Shown here piece after piece: positions 11,393 through 20,779 of a stretch of DNA of 64,000 nt; positions within the stretch are counted from its first letter, which is position 1, and each line of letters starts with the position of its first letter. This DNA comes from Hyphomicrobiales bacterium (GTDB lineage: Bacteria > Pseudomonadota > Alphaproteobacteria > Rhizobiales > Rhizobiaceae): the NCBI GenBank assembly GCA_900472175.1, contig UCHD01000019.1:118769-182768 (forward strand). Reading direction: 5' to 3'. A model generated the notes under the pieces. The model had not been told where the DNA came from, did not search any database, and saw only the letters and a list, made by a program, of their open reading frames with translations. A program made the position numbers and the translations under genes.

Positions 11393-11449
11393 TTGACAGA
11401 AACTGCATGCGTTCTATTCTGTTATAAGAATACATATAACATAATAATG
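11393..11449 (+). promoter_or_regulatory. Promoter and candidate IclR operator before the peptide-type ABC operon
   Basis: TTGACA (11393-11398), a 16-base spacer and TATTCT (11415-11420) make a good sigma-70 promoter. The -10 element is one arm of TATTCT-N6-AGAATA (11415-11432). CATAATAATG follows at 11440-11449; the same 10-mer recurs in inverse orientation beside the IclR gene at 17517-17526. The rest of the 301-base gap from 11170 holds nothing I recognise. Confidence 0.55.
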
Positions 11450-11470
11450 GAACAAATGGGAGGCTCCAAT

Positions 11471-12997
11471 ATGAAAATGATGACAGCGCTTTTACTCGGA
11501 ACGGCATTGACGGTCCTACCTTCCAGCCTGTTTGCGCAGGAGAAGGGGGGCATCATCAACGTCGCCACGATCGGCGAACCGCCGACGCTCGACCCGATGT
11601 CGTCGACCGCCGATCTCGTCGGTATCGTCACGCAGCACATTTTCGAAACGCTCTACACGTTCGACAAGGGCTGGAAGGTGACGCCACTCCTGGCCGAGAG
11701 CCTGCCGGAAATCAGCGCGGACGGTAAAACCTATACGATCAAGCTGCGTACCGGCATCAAGTTTCACGACAATACAGACATGACATCCGACGATGTCGTC
11801 GCTTCGTTGCATCGCTGGGAAAAGATCGCCTCGCGTGGCAAGCAGGTGGCCGGCTTCATCACCTCGATCGAGGCTATCGATCCCGCAACCGTCAAGATCA
11901 CGCTGACGCAGCCCTATGCGCCGCTCGCCTCGCTGCTCGCCTTCAACAACTCCGCCGCCATCATCATTCCGGCTGAAAAGCAGGATGACGTGATGAAGGA
12001 CTTCATCGGTACGGGTCCTTACATGCTGAAAGAGCGCAAGGCCGATCAGTATATTCAGTTGACCCGTTTTGACGGCTACAAGTCGCGCGACGGCGAAAGC
12101 GATGGTTATGGCGGCGCCCGCCACCAGTATCTCGATGAGATTCGCTTCGTTCCTGTGCCCGATCCGAACACGCGCGTCGAAGCTGCGATCTCCGGCCAGT
12201 ATGATTATGTCGACTCGATCGCGGTCGAATCCTTCGACAAGATCAAGGCTTCGTCGGCGACGCAGCCGATGATGCTGAAGCCGTTCGGCTACCCGGTCTT
12301 CGTCTTCAATACGGCTGAAGGCGTGAGCAAGAACGTCGCCGTGCGCAAGGCTATCCGCCAGGCGCTCAGCATGGAAGACATGATGGCCGCTGCCTTCGGC
12401 AGCCCGGACTTCTTCTCGCTCGATGGCGCCATCTATCCGGAGGCCTATTCCTGGCATACCGAAGCAGGCACCGACGGCGCCTATAATGTGGCGGACCCGG
12501 AAGGGGCTGCGGCTGCATTGAAGGCCGCCGGTTACAATGGCGAGCCGCTGCGCATTCTCACCAGCCGCCAGTATGAGTTCCACTACAAGATGGCACAGGT
12601 CGCCGCGGAATATCTGAAGCTTGCCGGCTTTACCGTCGACATGCAGGTTGTCGACTGGGCGACGCTGACGCAGCGCCGTGCCGATCCGAAGCTGTGGGAT
12701 ATCTACATCACGCATAGCCCCTTCCTGCCGGAGCCCGCTCTGATCGGTTCGCTCTCGACCAGCTCGCCGGGCTGGTGGGACACGCCCGCCCGCAAGGCGG
12801 CAGTGGATGCCTTTACGGCGGAAGTCGATCCCGACAAGCGCGTTGCCTTGTTCGGCGATGTCCAGAAGGCAATCTATGATGACGTTGCCTTCATGAAGAT
12901 CGGCAACTTCAATGCAGTTGCAGCCAAGTCGACCAAGCTTGAAGGCGTCGATCCGGCTCCGTGGCCTTATTTCTGGAATGCCTCGATCGCGAAGTGA
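11471..12997 (+). CDS. ABC transporter periplasmic binding protein, peptide/opine/nickel family 5 (DppA-like)
   Basis: 508 residues with an N-terminal Sec signal (MTALLLGTALTVLPSSLFAQ). Family 5 features include the early EPPTLDPMSSTAD segment, KLRTGIKFHDN and TSDDVVASLHRW, and the C-terminal lobe WDIYITHSPFLPEP. The ATG chosen follows a GGGAGG at 11458-11463; an upstream extension would pass through the promoter. Such proteins bind di- and oligopeptides but also opines, amino-acid derivatives and glycosides. The neighbours (cog3964 amidohydrolase, SelA-like enzyme) suggest an acylated amino acid or amino-sugar-acid ligand; that is inference. Confidence 0.92.
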   Translation: MKMMTALLLGTALTVLPSSLFAQEKGGIINVATIGEPPTLDPMSSTADLVGIVTQHIFETLYTFDKGWKVTPLLAESLPEISADGKTYTIKLRTGIKFHDNTDMTSDDVVASLHRWEKIASRGKQVAGFITSIEAIDPATVKITLTQPYAPLASLLAFNNSAAIIIPAEKQDDVMKDFIGTGPYMLKERKADQYIQLTRFDGYKSRDGESDGYGGARHQYLDEIRFVPVPDPNTRVEAAISGQYDYVDSIAVESFDKIKASSATQPMMLKPFGYPVFVFNTAEGVSKNVAVRKAIRQALSMEDMMAAAFGSPDFFSLDGAIYPEAYSWHTEAGTDGAYNVADPEGAAAALKAAGYNGEPLRILTSRQYEFHYKMAQVAAEYLKLAGFTVDMQVVDWATLTQRRADPKLWDIYITHSPFLPEPALIGSLSTSSPGWWDTPARKAAVDAFTAEVDPDKRVALFGDVQKAIYDDVAFMKIGNFNAVAAKSTKLEGVDPAPWPYFWNASIAK

Positions 12998-13013
12998 TCA
13001 ATGGGTAATCGAC

Positions 13014-13039
13014 GACACCGGCTCATCAGGGCCGGTGTC
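13014..13039 (+). other. Intercistronic hairpin after the binding-protein gene
   Basis: GACACCGGC (13014-13022) and GCCGGTGTC (13031-13039) form a perfect 9-bp stem with an 8-base loop, 17 bases after the binding-protein stop codon. There is no T-run. Such hairpins after binding-protein genes commonly protect the upstream mRNA and raise binding protein over permease; that role here is inferred. Confidence 0.6.
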
Positions 13040-13083
13040 CGTTCCGGACCTGCAGGCGCCCGGAGCATAAGGATCAGGCTTTC

Positions 13084-14025
13084 ATGATACGGTATATTTT
13101 CCAGCGTCTTTTCGGCATGATCGTCGTGATGTTTCTCGTCGTCACGATCGTCTTCGTCATCGTGCGCGTCACACCCGGCGACCCGGCTGCGGTCATGCTC
13201 GGGCCGGACGCCACGCCACAGGACATCGCCGATCTGCGCACGCAGCTCGGGCTCGACCGGTCGCTCGGCGTTCAATACATCTATTATATGGGCCAGTTGC
13301 TGAGGGGGGATCTCGGTCAGTCGATCTTCCTGAATATGCCCGTGACGTCGGCACTGCTCGACCGGGCCGAACCGACCTTCTTCCTGACGCTGTTCTCGCT
13401 GCTGATCGCCTGTGCCATCGCCCTGCCGATCGGCATCTATGCGGCCTACCGGCGTGGCTCGGTCTTTGACCAGGCCGCGACTGCGCTGGCAATGCTCGCC
13501 GCCAGCATTCCGAGCTTCTGGCTGGGCCTGATCATGATGCAGGTGTTTGCGGTTCGTTTCGACATGTTTCCTGTGTCCGGTTATGGCGGGCCGGGATCGA
13601 CCTTTACGGAGCGGATGTATCATCTGGCTTTGCCGGCGTTTGCACTCGGGATCGTTTCTTCCGCGCTGGTGCTGCGTTTCACCCGCGCATCGATGCTCGA
13701 TGTTCTCGGGGATGATTATATCCGCACCGCGCGCGCCAAGGGTCTGATCGAACGCCGTGTCATTCTCAAGCACGCCCTGAAGAATGCGCTGATCCCGATC
13801 CTCACCGTCATCGGCCTGACGGCGGCGGTTCTCGTCTCAGGTGCTGTCGTCACCGAGACCGTGTTCGGCTTGCCGGGCATCGGCAACCTCGTGGTATCCG
13901 CCGTGCTCCGGCGCGACTATCCGGTCATCCAGGGTGCGCTTCTGGTCATCGCTGCGCTCTACGTCCTGATCAATTTTGCCATCGACATGCTCTATCTGCT
14001 GGTCGATCCGAGGGTGCGTTACTGA
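13084..14025 (+). CDS. ABC transporter permease, DppB type
   Basis: 313 residues with six predicted membrane spans. It begins with the family hallmark MIRYIFQRLFGMIVVMF, contains TPGDPAAVMLG in the periplasmic loop and the cytoplasmic EAA loop (DDYIRTARAKGLIERRVILKHALKNALIPI) that contacts the ATPase. The stop codon overlaps the start of the second permease gene (TGATG), so the two are translationally coupled. Partner of the DppC-type permease and the fused ATPase downstream. Confidence 0.93.
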   Translation: MIRYIFQRLFGMIVVMFLVVTIVFVIVRVTPGDPAAVMLGPDATPQDIADLRTQLGLDRSLGVQYIYYMGQLLRGDLGQSIFLNMPVTSALLDRAEPTFFLTLFSLLIACAIALPIGIYAAYRRGSVFDQAATALAMLAASIPSFWLGLIMMQVFAVRFDMFPVSGYGGPGSTFTERMYHLALPAFALGIVSSALVLRFTRASMLDVLGDDYIRTARAKGLIERRVILKHALKNALIPILTVIGLTAAVLVSGAVVTETVFGLPGIGNLVVSAVLRRDYPVIQGALLVIAALYVLINFAIDMLYLLVDPRVRY

Positions 14026-14894
14026 TGTCAGCAATCGTCTCCAAACCGGCGCTCAGCGAGCGCAGCAAGTTCATCCGGCGGCTGTTGAAACGCAAGACGG
14101 TGGCTTTTGGGCTGATCGTCCTGACGATCTTCGTGCTGCTGGCTATTTTCGCGCCGCTGATCGCACCCTATTCGCCGTCGAAACTGTCGATCGTCAACCG
14201 GCTGAAACCACCAAGCGGAACCTTCATTTTCGGCACTGACGAATTCGGCCGCGACGTGTTTTCACGGACGATCTATGCCGCGCGGCTGTCCCTGCTGGTC
14301 GGCGCTGCCGTGGTAACGTTGTCTGCCGTGATCGGCGTGACGCTGGGGCTGATCGCCGGGTTCTTCAAGCAGTTCGATGCGCCGATCGCCCGGCTGATCG
14401 ATGCGATGATGGCGTTTCCGGATATTCTTCTCGCCATCGCGCTGGTAGCGGCCCTCGGTCCGTCGCTGACCACGGTTATCATCGCGCTCAGTATTGTCTA
14501 TGCGCCGCGTCTGGCGCGTATCGTCCGCGCCTCGACGCTGGTGATCCGTGAACTGCCCTATATCGAGGCATCCCGGGCGTTGGGTATCTCGACGCGGCAC
14601 ATCATGACGCGGCATGTGCTGCGCAACCTATTGTCGCCGATCCTCGTGCAGGGCACGTTCCTCTTTGCCAGCGCCATGCTCGCGGAAGCCGGCCTCTCGT
14701 TCCTCGGCCTTGGCGTCAGCCCGGAAATTCCGACCTGGGGGACGATGATTTCGGCCGGACGGCAATATATCGGCCAGGCCGACTGGATGACGCTGTTTCC
14801 AGGCTTTGCCATCATTCTCTCCGTGCTGTCGCTGCAGATGGTTGGCGACGGATTGCGCGATCTGCTCGATCCAAGACTTCGAAAGGACTTATAA
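14025..14894 (+). CDS. ABC transporter permease, DppC type
   Basis: 289 residues. The N-terminal cytoplasmic segment precedes a first membrane span (VAFGLIVLTIFVLLAIFAPLIAPY); the GTDEFGRDVFSRTIYAARLSL segment is diagnostic of DppC/OppC. An EAA loop (YIEASRALGISTRHIMTRHVLRNLLSPI) follows. It ends three bases before the amidohydrolase gene, which indicates one operon for uptake and hydrolysis of the same compound. Confidence 0.93.
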   Translation: MSAIVSKPALSERSKFIRRLLKRKTVAFGLIVLTIFVLLAIFAPLIAPYSPSKLSIVNRLKPPSGTFIFGTDEFGRDVFSRTIYAARLSLLVGAAVVTLSAVIGVTLGLIAGFFKQFDAPIARLIDAMMAFPDILLAIALVAALGPSLTTVIIALSIVYAPRLARIVRASTLVIRELPYIEASRALGISTRHIMTRHVLRNLLSPILVQGTFLFASAMLAEAGLSFLGLGVSPEIPTWGTMISAGRQYIGQADWMTLFPGFAIILSVLSLQMVGDGLRDLLDPRLRKDL

Positions 14895-14897
14895 ATC

Positions 14898-16109
14898 ATG
14901 TCTTCCGGATATGAGGCCAAGGGGCCTGTGCTTCTCGCCAACGTCAAACCCATGGCCTTCGGCGCAGGTGTACCCAACACCTCGATCGATATTCTCATCA
15001 ATGCCGACGGCCGGATCGCCGAAGTTGGCCCATCGCTTGCGGTATCCGCAGATGTTCAACGTATCGACGGCAAGGGCGCGTGGATCTCTCCGGGCTGGAT
15101 CGACCTGCATGTGCATATCTGGCATGGCGGCACGGATATTTCGCTGCGTCCGTCCGAATGCGGTGCCGAACGTGGCGTCACGACGATGGTTGACGCGGGC
15201 TCCGCCGGCGAAGCCAACTTCCATGGTTTCCGCGAATACATCATTGAGCCGTCGCGCGAGCGCATCAAGGCGTTCATCAATCTCGGCTCCATCGGCCTTG
15301 TCGCCTGTAACCGGGTGGCGGAACTCAGAAGCATTCAGGATATCAATCTTGACCGCATTCTCGAGGTCTATGCCGAAAATTCCGAGCATATCGTCGGCAT
15401 CAAGGTACGCGCGAGCCATGTCATCACCGGTTCCTGGGGTGTAACACCGGTCAAGCTCGGCAAGAAGATCGCCAAGATCCTCAAGATCCCGATGATGGTA
15501 CATGTCGGCGAGCCGCCGGCGCTCTATGACGAGGTTCTCGAAATCCTCGGCCCCGGCGATATCGTCACCCATTGCTTCAACGGCAAGGCCGGTTCGAGCA
15601 TCATGGAAGACGAGGATCTATTCGATCTGGCCGAACGCTGCGCCGGCGACGGTATCCGGCTGGATATCGGCCATGGCGGGGCTTCCTTCTCGTTCAAGGT
15701 TGCCGAGGCGGCAATTAATCGTGGCCTTCTGCCGTTCTCGATCTCGACCGACCTGCACAATCACTCGATGAACTTCCCGGTCTGGGACCTGGCAACGACC
15801 ATGTCGAAACTGCTGGTCGTCGGCATGCCGTTCGAGAAGGTGGTGGAAGCGGTCACTCAGGCGCCGGCATCCGTCATCAAGCTGCCGATGGAAAATCGCC
15901 TCGCCGTCGGCGAACGCGCCGATTTCACCATCTTCGATCTCGTCGATTCCGACATCGAAGCAACGGATTCGAACGGCGACGTCTCGGTACTTACTCGCAT
16001 CTTCGAGCCGCGTTACGCGGTCATCGGTGCCGAAGCGATTACCGCCAGCCGCTACATCCCACGCGCGCGAAAACTCGTGCGTCACAGCCACGGTTATTCC
16101 TACCGGTAA
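14898..16109 (+). CDS. cog3964 amidohydrolase/deacetylase-family metallohydrolase
   Basis: 403 residues of the amidohydrolase superfamily. Visible metal-site residues are His71/His73 (DLHVHIW), a candidate carboxylated Lys169 (GIKVRAS), His202 (MVHVGEPP), His225 (VTHCFNG) and catalytic Asp285 (STDLHNH). Such proteins are often misnamed dihydroorotase. The characterised Agrobacterium cog3964 member (Atu3266) hydrolyses acetyl-(R)-mandelate and N-acetyl-D-amino acids, as I recall. Close linkage with a SelA-like PLP enzyme is a recurring arrangement for this family. A role in deacylating an imported N-acyl or ester-linked compound is inferred. Confidence 0.85.
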   Translation: MSSGYEAKGPVLLANVKPMAFGAGVPNTSIDILINADGRIAEVGPSLAVSADVQRIDGKGAWISPGWIDLHVHIWHGGTDISLRPSECGAERGVTTMVDAGSAGEANFHGFREYIIEPSRERIKAFINLGSIGLVACNRVAELRSIQDINLDRILEVYAENSEHIVGIKVRASHVITGSWGVTPVKLGKKIAKILKIPMMVHVGEPPALYDEVLEILGPGDIVTHCFNGKAGSSIMEDEDLFDLAERCAGDGIRLDIGHGGASFSFKVAEAAINRGLLPFSISTDLHNHSMNFPVWDLATTMSKLLVVGMPFEKVVEAVTQAPASVIKLPMENRLAVGERADFTIFDLVDSDIEATDSNGDVSVLTRIFEPRYAVIGAEAITASRYIPRARKLVRHSHGYSYR

Positions 16110-16147
16110 CCGGCCATTTTCAGTTTTTGCAGGACACAGGAGTTCGC

Positions 16148-16648
16148 GTGAACAGTTCCACAGCAACCGTCGCCGGCAGGATGGGTTCGCCCGCCCAGCG
16201 GCTGGCCTCGCTCGGCCTCACGTTGCCGCCGCCGCCGCCGCCGATCGCCAATTTCGTCACGCATGTGCGCGAAGGCAATCTGATCTATCTCTCCGGCCAG
16301 GGGCCGCGCGAGGCCAATGGCTTCATGCACACGGGCAAGGTGGGTACCGGCGGTGTCACAATTACTGACGCCTACGGCCACGCCCGGTTGACCGGCATCA
16401 ATCTGCTGGCCGTGTTGCAGGATGCGCTAGGCGACCTCTCCCGGGTGCGCCGGGTGGTCAAGCTGCTCGGCATGGTCAATGCTGAGCCTGATTTCGAGGA
16501 TCATCCAAGCGTCATCAACGGCTGCTCCGACCTCTTCGTTGAGGTCTTTGCAGATGCTGGCCATCATGCGCGCTCTGCCGTTGGCTTTGGGTCATTGCCG
16601 GGGAATATCACCGTCGAAATCGAAGCGATCGTCGCCCTTTACGATTGA
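16148..16648 (+). CDS. RidA/YjgF-family protein, large type
   Basis: 166 residues, longer than canonical RidA (about 130) and of the type with an N-terminal extension (SPAQRLASLGLTLPPPPPPIANF). The core has LIYLSGQGP, GINLLAVLQDALGDL and the end HARSAVGFGSLPGNITVEIEAIVAL; the conserved RidA arginine lies in ARSAVG. The GTG start is chosen because AGGAG at 16138-16142 sits five bases ahead. RidA enzymes hydrolyse reactive enamines/imines released by PLP enzymes, which fits the SelA-like PLP enzyme encoded in the same cluster. Confidence 0.85.
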   Translation: MNSSTATVAGRMGSPAQRLASLGLTLPPPPPPIANFVTHVREGNLIYLSGQGPREANGFMHTGKVGTGGVTITDAYGHARLTGINLLAVLQDALGDLSRVRRVVKLLGMVNAEPDFEDHPSVINGCSDLFVEVFADAGHHARSAVGFGSLPGNITVEIEAIVALYD

Positions 16649-16664
16649 GGAACCACCCGGCATG

Positions 16665-17480
16665 TCAATGGCTGCGCCAGCCCATCAAGGTTTCGATCCG
16701 TTCCGCCGACGCGCGGACATGGGACGTGTAATGCGTCTCGTCGGAAAAAGCCTTCTGCTCCGGCAGAACGATGGAGATCGTGGCAACGCACTGCCCTTCG
16801 CGGTCGCAGATCGGCGAGGCAATGCAGGCTACGGCATAGTCGGATTCGCCGGCCTGAATGGAAAGCCGGGCATGCATGGCTTCCGCCGCCGCCGTGGCCA
16901 AGGTCGCGGGATCGACATCGGCGCGGCCGGTGGGCGACGAGCGGGCACAGCGCTTGAAGAGTTCGAGGCGTTCATCATCCGGCAAGTGACCGACGAGAAG
17001 GCGGCCGGACGCGGTCCAGTTCAACGGCACGCGGGTGCCGACCCGCGACGTGACCTGAAAATGGCTGGGACCTGCCGCCATCGCCAGCACCAGCATATGA
17101 TCGCCGTCACGGCCGCAGACCTGAACGGTTTCCCCGGCCTCACGGCAAAGATCGTGCATTTCATGGGTGGCGACGTTCATGAAGTCGAGCGAGCGGGCAT
17201 AGGCCAGACCGTAATGGTAAAGCCGGGCGCCGAGCCAGATCATGCTGTCGGCATCGCGCGTCAGCAGGTTCTTTTCGACGAGATCGTCGATGATCACGTA
17301 GACGGTGGACAAGGGCGCACCAATCGCCTTGGCAATCGCGTAGGCGCCGGAAGGCGCACCGGTCTCGTACAGGTAATCGAGGATCTGCAGGGTCCGGTCG
17401 ATGCCGCTGACGCGCGAACGCTTTTCGCCTTTGATAGTATCCAGGGCTGCAGTGGAAACGGGCTGGGTTTTGGTATCCAA
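16665..17480 (-). CDS. IclR-family transcriptional regulator
   Basis: 271 residues. An N-terminal winged helix (SGIDRTLQILDYLYETG, AIAKAIGAPLSTVYVIIDDLVEKNLL) is followed by the IclR effector domain (NWTASGRLLVGHLP, Cys in VACIASPICDREGQ). It is inserted on the opposite strand between the RidA and SelA-like genes and reads away from the SelA-like gene. Its start region contains the CATTATTATG motif that also occurs ahead of the ABC operon, making it the likely regulator of both transcription units. The effector is probably the imported substrate or its hydrolysis product. Confidence 0.9.
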   Translation of the reverse strand: MDTKTQPVSTAALDTIKGEKRSRVSGIDRTLQILDYLYETGAPSGAYAIAKAIGAPLSTVYVIIDDLVEKNLLTRDADSMIWLGARLYHYGLAYARSLDFMNVATHEMHDLCREAGETVQVCGRDGDHMLVLAMAAGPSHFQVTSRVGTRVPLNWTASGRLLVGHLPDDERLELFKRCARSSPTGRADVDPATLATAAAEAMHARLSIQAGESDYAVACIASPICDREGQCVATISIVLPEQKAFSDETHYTSHVRASAERIETLMGWRSH

Positions 17481-17516
17481 GAGAAAAGCTCACATTGCGA
17501 TTTGGCATCGTTATTA

Positions 17517-17526
17517 CATTATTATG
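17517..17526. promoter_or_regulatory. Candidate IclR operator motif CATTATTATG
   Basis: This 10-base AT-rich element lies between the divergent IclR and SelA-like start codons. Its exact reverse complement (CATAATAATG) is at 11440-11449 in front of the binding-protein gene. In a 61% GC genome an identical AT-only-like 10-mer in the two control regions of one cluster is unlikely to be accidental. The role is inferred. Confidence 0.45.
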
Positions 17527-17592
17527 GCATAGCTGTCGACTGCCTGAAGGCGATGTCTTCAAATTGTGACAGCGGAATTTTTGGAGAAGACA

Positions 17593-18792
17593 ATGCCCAC
17601 TGAAGACATCCGCACATCGCTTGGCCTGCGTCCGGTCATCAACGTTTCAGGCACGATGACCAGCCTTGGTGCATCCATCGTCGTCCCGCAAGCCATTGCC
17701 GCGATGACGTCAATCCTGCCGCAATTCGTCGAGATGAACGATCTGCAACGCAAGGCAAGTGCGGTAATCGCAAGGCTGACGGGCGGCGAAGCGGGCTTCG
17801 TCACGGCGTCGTGTTCGGCGGGCATCAGTCTGGCCGTTGCCGGAACGATCACCGGCAATGACCTGCTGGCCATCGAAAAACTGCCGGAAGTGAGCACCCA
17901 GAAGACCGAGATCCTCGTGCAGATGGGCCATGTCGTCAGCTACGGCGCGCCGGTCGATCAGGCCGTTCGGCTGGCGGGCGGCAAGACTGTGCTGATCGGT
18001 CAGGCAACCTCGACGCACCGCTACCACATGGAAAACGCCATAAACGAAAAGACGGCAGCGGCGCTCTACGTCATCTCGCATCACGTCGTCGATTATGGCC
18101 TGCTCAGCCTCAAGGAGTTCGCGGAAATTGCCCATGCCAAGGGCGTGCCCGTCATTGTCGATGCTGCATCGGAATATGACCTGCGCCTCTTTCTTGAACA
18201 GGGCGCCGATATCGTGCTCTATTCAGGCCACAAGTTCCTCGGCGGCCCAACCTCCGGTATCGTCGCCGGCAAGAAGGAACTGGTCCGCCACGCCTATCTC
18301 CAGAACATGGGGATCGGCCGCGGCATGAAGGTTGGCAAAGAGAGCGTCTTCGGCGTTATGGCCGCGCTTGAAGCCTGGGAGACCCGGGATCACGATGGCA
18401 TCCGCGCCCGCGAAACCGGCTACCTGCATCTGTGGCGCGACACGCTGGAAGGACGTCCCGGCGTCCAGGCGCTGATCGAGCCGGATCCGACCAACAACCC
18501 GCTGGACCGCATGCGGGTGCTCATCTCGGCGCCCGAAGCCCATATCACCGCCTGGGATCTTGCCGATGCGTTGGCCCGCGGCACGCCACCGATCATCGTG
18601 CGCGATCATGAGGTCGAGCATCGCTATTTCTATCTCGATCCCTGCAACCTGCACCCCGGTCAGGAGACGATCGTTGCCAACCGTCTGGCCGAAGAGCTCG
18701 ACAAGGCCAGGGCCTCGAACGAGGTCATCGCGACACCGCTGGAAAACCGCAGCAAGCACCGTTTCGACGGCGCTCTGCGCTGGCCGGATTGA
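17593..18792 (+). CDS. SelA-like PLP-dependent enzyme (D-glucosaminate-6-phosphate ammonia-lyase DgaE-like)
   Basis: 399 residues, fold type I. The N-terminal motif [16 protein letters not shown] and the PLP lysine Lys214 in [13 protein letters not shown] define the SelA-like group. It is not selenocysteine synthase in context: no selenium genes are near and it is shorter than SelA. Relatives include D-glucosaminate-6-phosphate ammonia-lyase and proteins linked to cog3964 amidohydrolases. The reaction is most likely an ammonia elimination from a 2-amino acid or amino-sugar acid, giving an enamine that the RidA protein could hydrolyse. The ATG has GGAG at 17583-17586; a GTG 27 bases upstream is less well placed. 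Confidence 0.85.
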   Translation: MPTEDIRTSLGLRPVINVSGTMTSLGASIVVPQAIAAMTSILPQFVEMNDLQRKASAVIARLTGGEAGFVTASCSAGISLAVAGTITGNDLLAIEKLPEVSTQKTEILVQMGHVVSYGAPVDQAVRLAGGKTVLIGQATSTHRYHMENAINEKTAAALYVISHHVVDYGLLSLKEFAEIAHAKGVPVIVDAASEYDLRLFLEQGADIVLYSGHKFLGGPTSGIVAGKKELVRHAYLQNMGIGRGMKVGKESVFGVMAALEAWETRDHDGIRARETGYLHLWRDTLEGRPGVQALIEPDPTNNPLDRMRVLISAPEAHITAWDLADALARGTPPIIVRDHEVEHRYFYLDPCNLHPGQETIVANRLAEELDKARASNEVIATPLENRSKHRFDGALRWPD

Positions 18793-18827
18793 TCCGACCG
18801 CTCTGAAACCCAACAAAGGATCCCGCC

Positions 18828-20672
18828 ATGGCCAGTTCCCTCGCCCACAAGATCGACCCCGCACAGCCTGTCCTGTCGGTGGAGAACCTGACGACATCCT
18901 TCATGGTCGACGGGGAGTGGAAACCGGTCGTGCGCAACGTCTCGTTTGCGGTCGCCCCCGGTGAAACGGTGGCGATCGTCGGGGAATCCGGCTCCGGCAA
19001 GAGCGTCACCTCGTTGTCGATCATGCGGTTGCTGCAGACTGATACCAGCCGCATCGAAGGCAGTGTGCTGCTTGACGGGCGCGATATCCTGAAGCTGCCG
19101 GAAACCGCGATGCGCAAGGTGCGTGGCAACGATGTGGCGATGATCTTCCAGGAGCCGATGACGAGCCTCAATCCGCTCTTCACGATCGGCGACCAGATTT
19201 CAGAAGCGCTTCTCTGTCATTCGGCGATGAGCAAACGCGATGCCCGGGCCGAAACCATCCGGCTTCTGGAAAAGGTGCGCATTCCTGCGGCGGCTTCCCG
19301 TTTCGACGAATATCCGCACCGGTTTTCCGGCGGCATGCGTCAGCGCGTGATGATTGCCATGGCGCTTGCCTCGCGGCCAAAACTCCTGATCGCTGACGAG
19401 CCGACGACGGCGCTCGACGTCACCATCCAGGGGCAGATCCTGGAACTCATCAAGACCCTGCAGGAAGAGGAAGGCACCTCTGTTCTGTTTATCACGCATG
19501 ACATGGGCGTCGTCGCTGAAATCGCCGACCGCACAGTGGTGATGTATCGGGGCGAACAGGTGGAGACCGGCCCGACCAGCGACATCTTCTTCCGCGCCAA
19601 GCATCCCTACACCCGTGCGCTTCTGTCGGCCGTGCCTGTGCTGGGGTCGATGAACGGCAAGGACCGGCCGATGCGCTTTCCGATTGTCGATCCGGCAACC
19701 GGACTGCCCGACAGCCCCGCCGAAACGATCGATACTGTTGCCGCAGACAAGCGGCCGGTTCTGGAAGTGCGCAACCTCACCAAACGGTTCGATATCCATT
19801 CGGGCCTGTTTGGCCGACTGACCAGCCGTGTTCATGCCGTCGAAAACGTCTCGTTTGATCTGCATGCCGGCGAAACCCTGTCGCTAGTGGGCGAATCCGG
19901 CTGCGGCAAGTCCACCACCGGCCGCGCCATCATGCGCCTGATCGAGCCGCAAGCCGGCTCCGTCATGGTCGATGGCACCGAGGTCCTGACGCTCGACAAG
20001 GACGGCATGCGCGAGATGCGCAAGAGCGTCCAGATGATCTTCCAGGATCCCTTCGCCAGCCTCAATCCGCGCATGCGCATCGGCGCGGCGATTGCCGAAC
20101 CTTATCTCGAACACAAGATGGGAACAGAAAAGCAGGCACGTGATCTGGTGGCCGATCTGCTGGTCAAGGTCGGCCTGTCCGCCGACATGGCGTCACGCTA
20201 TCCGCACGAGTTTTCCGGCGGTCAGCGCCAGCGTATCTGCATTGCCCGCGCCTTGGCGCTCGACCCCAAGGTGATCGTCGCCGACGAGAGCGTCTCGGCG
20301 CTTGATGTCTCGATCAAGGCGCAGGTGATCAATCTGCTGCTCGATCTGCAGCAAAGCCTCAACCTCGCATTCCTATTCATCTCCCACGACATGGCTGTTG
20401 TTGAGCGGGTCAGCCACCGCGTCGCCGTGATGTATCTTGGCGAAATCGTCGAGATCGGCCCGCGCGCCGCTGTCTTCGGCAATCCGCAGCATGCGTATAC
20501 GAAAAAGCTGATCTCGGCGGTGCCGATCCCCAATCCGGACCGGCGCCGGGAAAAGAACAAGATCAGCAACGACGAGATCAGAAGCCCGATGCGGCCGGCG
20601 GACTACAAGGTCGTGCCGATCCAATATCACGAAGTTTCGCCAGGGCATCTGGTTGCGGCGGATCGTTCGTGA
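18828..20672 (+). CDS. Fused duplicated ABC ATPase, DppD-DppF (GsiA/YejF) type
   Basis: 614 residues with two complete ATPase units. Walker A motifs are at 52-59 (GESGSGKS) and 355-362 (GESGCGKS); signature motifs FSGGMRQR and FSGGQRQR and Walker B LLIADEPT and VIVADESV follow. Each half ends with the oligopeptide-transporter C-terminal extension ([30 protein letters not shown]). The second half has VIVADES rather than DEP, a usual variant here. AAAGGA lies seven bases ahead of the ATG. It energises the two permeases encoded 4 kb upstream. Confidence 0.94.
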   Translation: MASSLAHKIDPAQPVLSVENLTTSFMVDGEWKPVVRNVSFAVAPGETVAIVGESGSGKSVTSLSIMRLLQTDTSRIEGSVLLDGRDILKLPETAMRKVRGNDVAMIFQEPMTSLNPLFTIGDQISEALLCHSAMSKRDARAETIRLLEKVRIPAAASRFDEYPHRFSGGMRQRVMIAMALASRPKLLIADEPTTALDVTIQGQILELIKTLQEEEGTSVLFITHDMGVVAEIADRTVVMYRGEQVETGPTSDIFFRAKHPYTRALLSAVPVLGSMNGKDRPMRFPIVDPATGLPDSPAETIDTVAADKRPVLEVRNLTKRFDIHSGLFGRLTSRVHAVENVSFDLHAGETLSLVGESGCGKSTTGRAIMRLIEPQAGSVMVDGTEVLTLDKDGMREMRKSVQMIFQDPFASLNPRMRIGAAIAEPYLEHKMGTEKQARDLVADLLVKVGLSADMASRYPHEFSGGQRQRICIARALALDPKVIVADESVSALDVSIKAQVINLLLDLQQSLNLAFLFISHDMAVVERVSHRVAVMYLGEIVEIGPRAAVFGNPQHAYTKKLISAVPIPNPDRRREKNKISNDEIRSPMRPADYKVVPIQYHEVSPGHLVAADRS

Positions 20673-20779
20673 AGCGAACGGCACATTCATCCGCCTCGCC
20701 GCTGGTATGAAGTTTGCGATCATCAAAACGCCAGGAGAGGCCTTGCAAACGCGCTGCGGGCTCTTTTCAAAGACGGTCG

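Noticed and set aside
16479..17603. Plus-strand frame across the IclR gene
   Set aside because: It is the antisense of a clear IclR regulator and has no recognisable domain.
20664..20680. CGTTCG/CGAACG hairpin at the end of the fused ATPase gene
   Set aside because: Only 6 bp of stem, spanning the stop codon, with no T-run; too weak to call a terminator.
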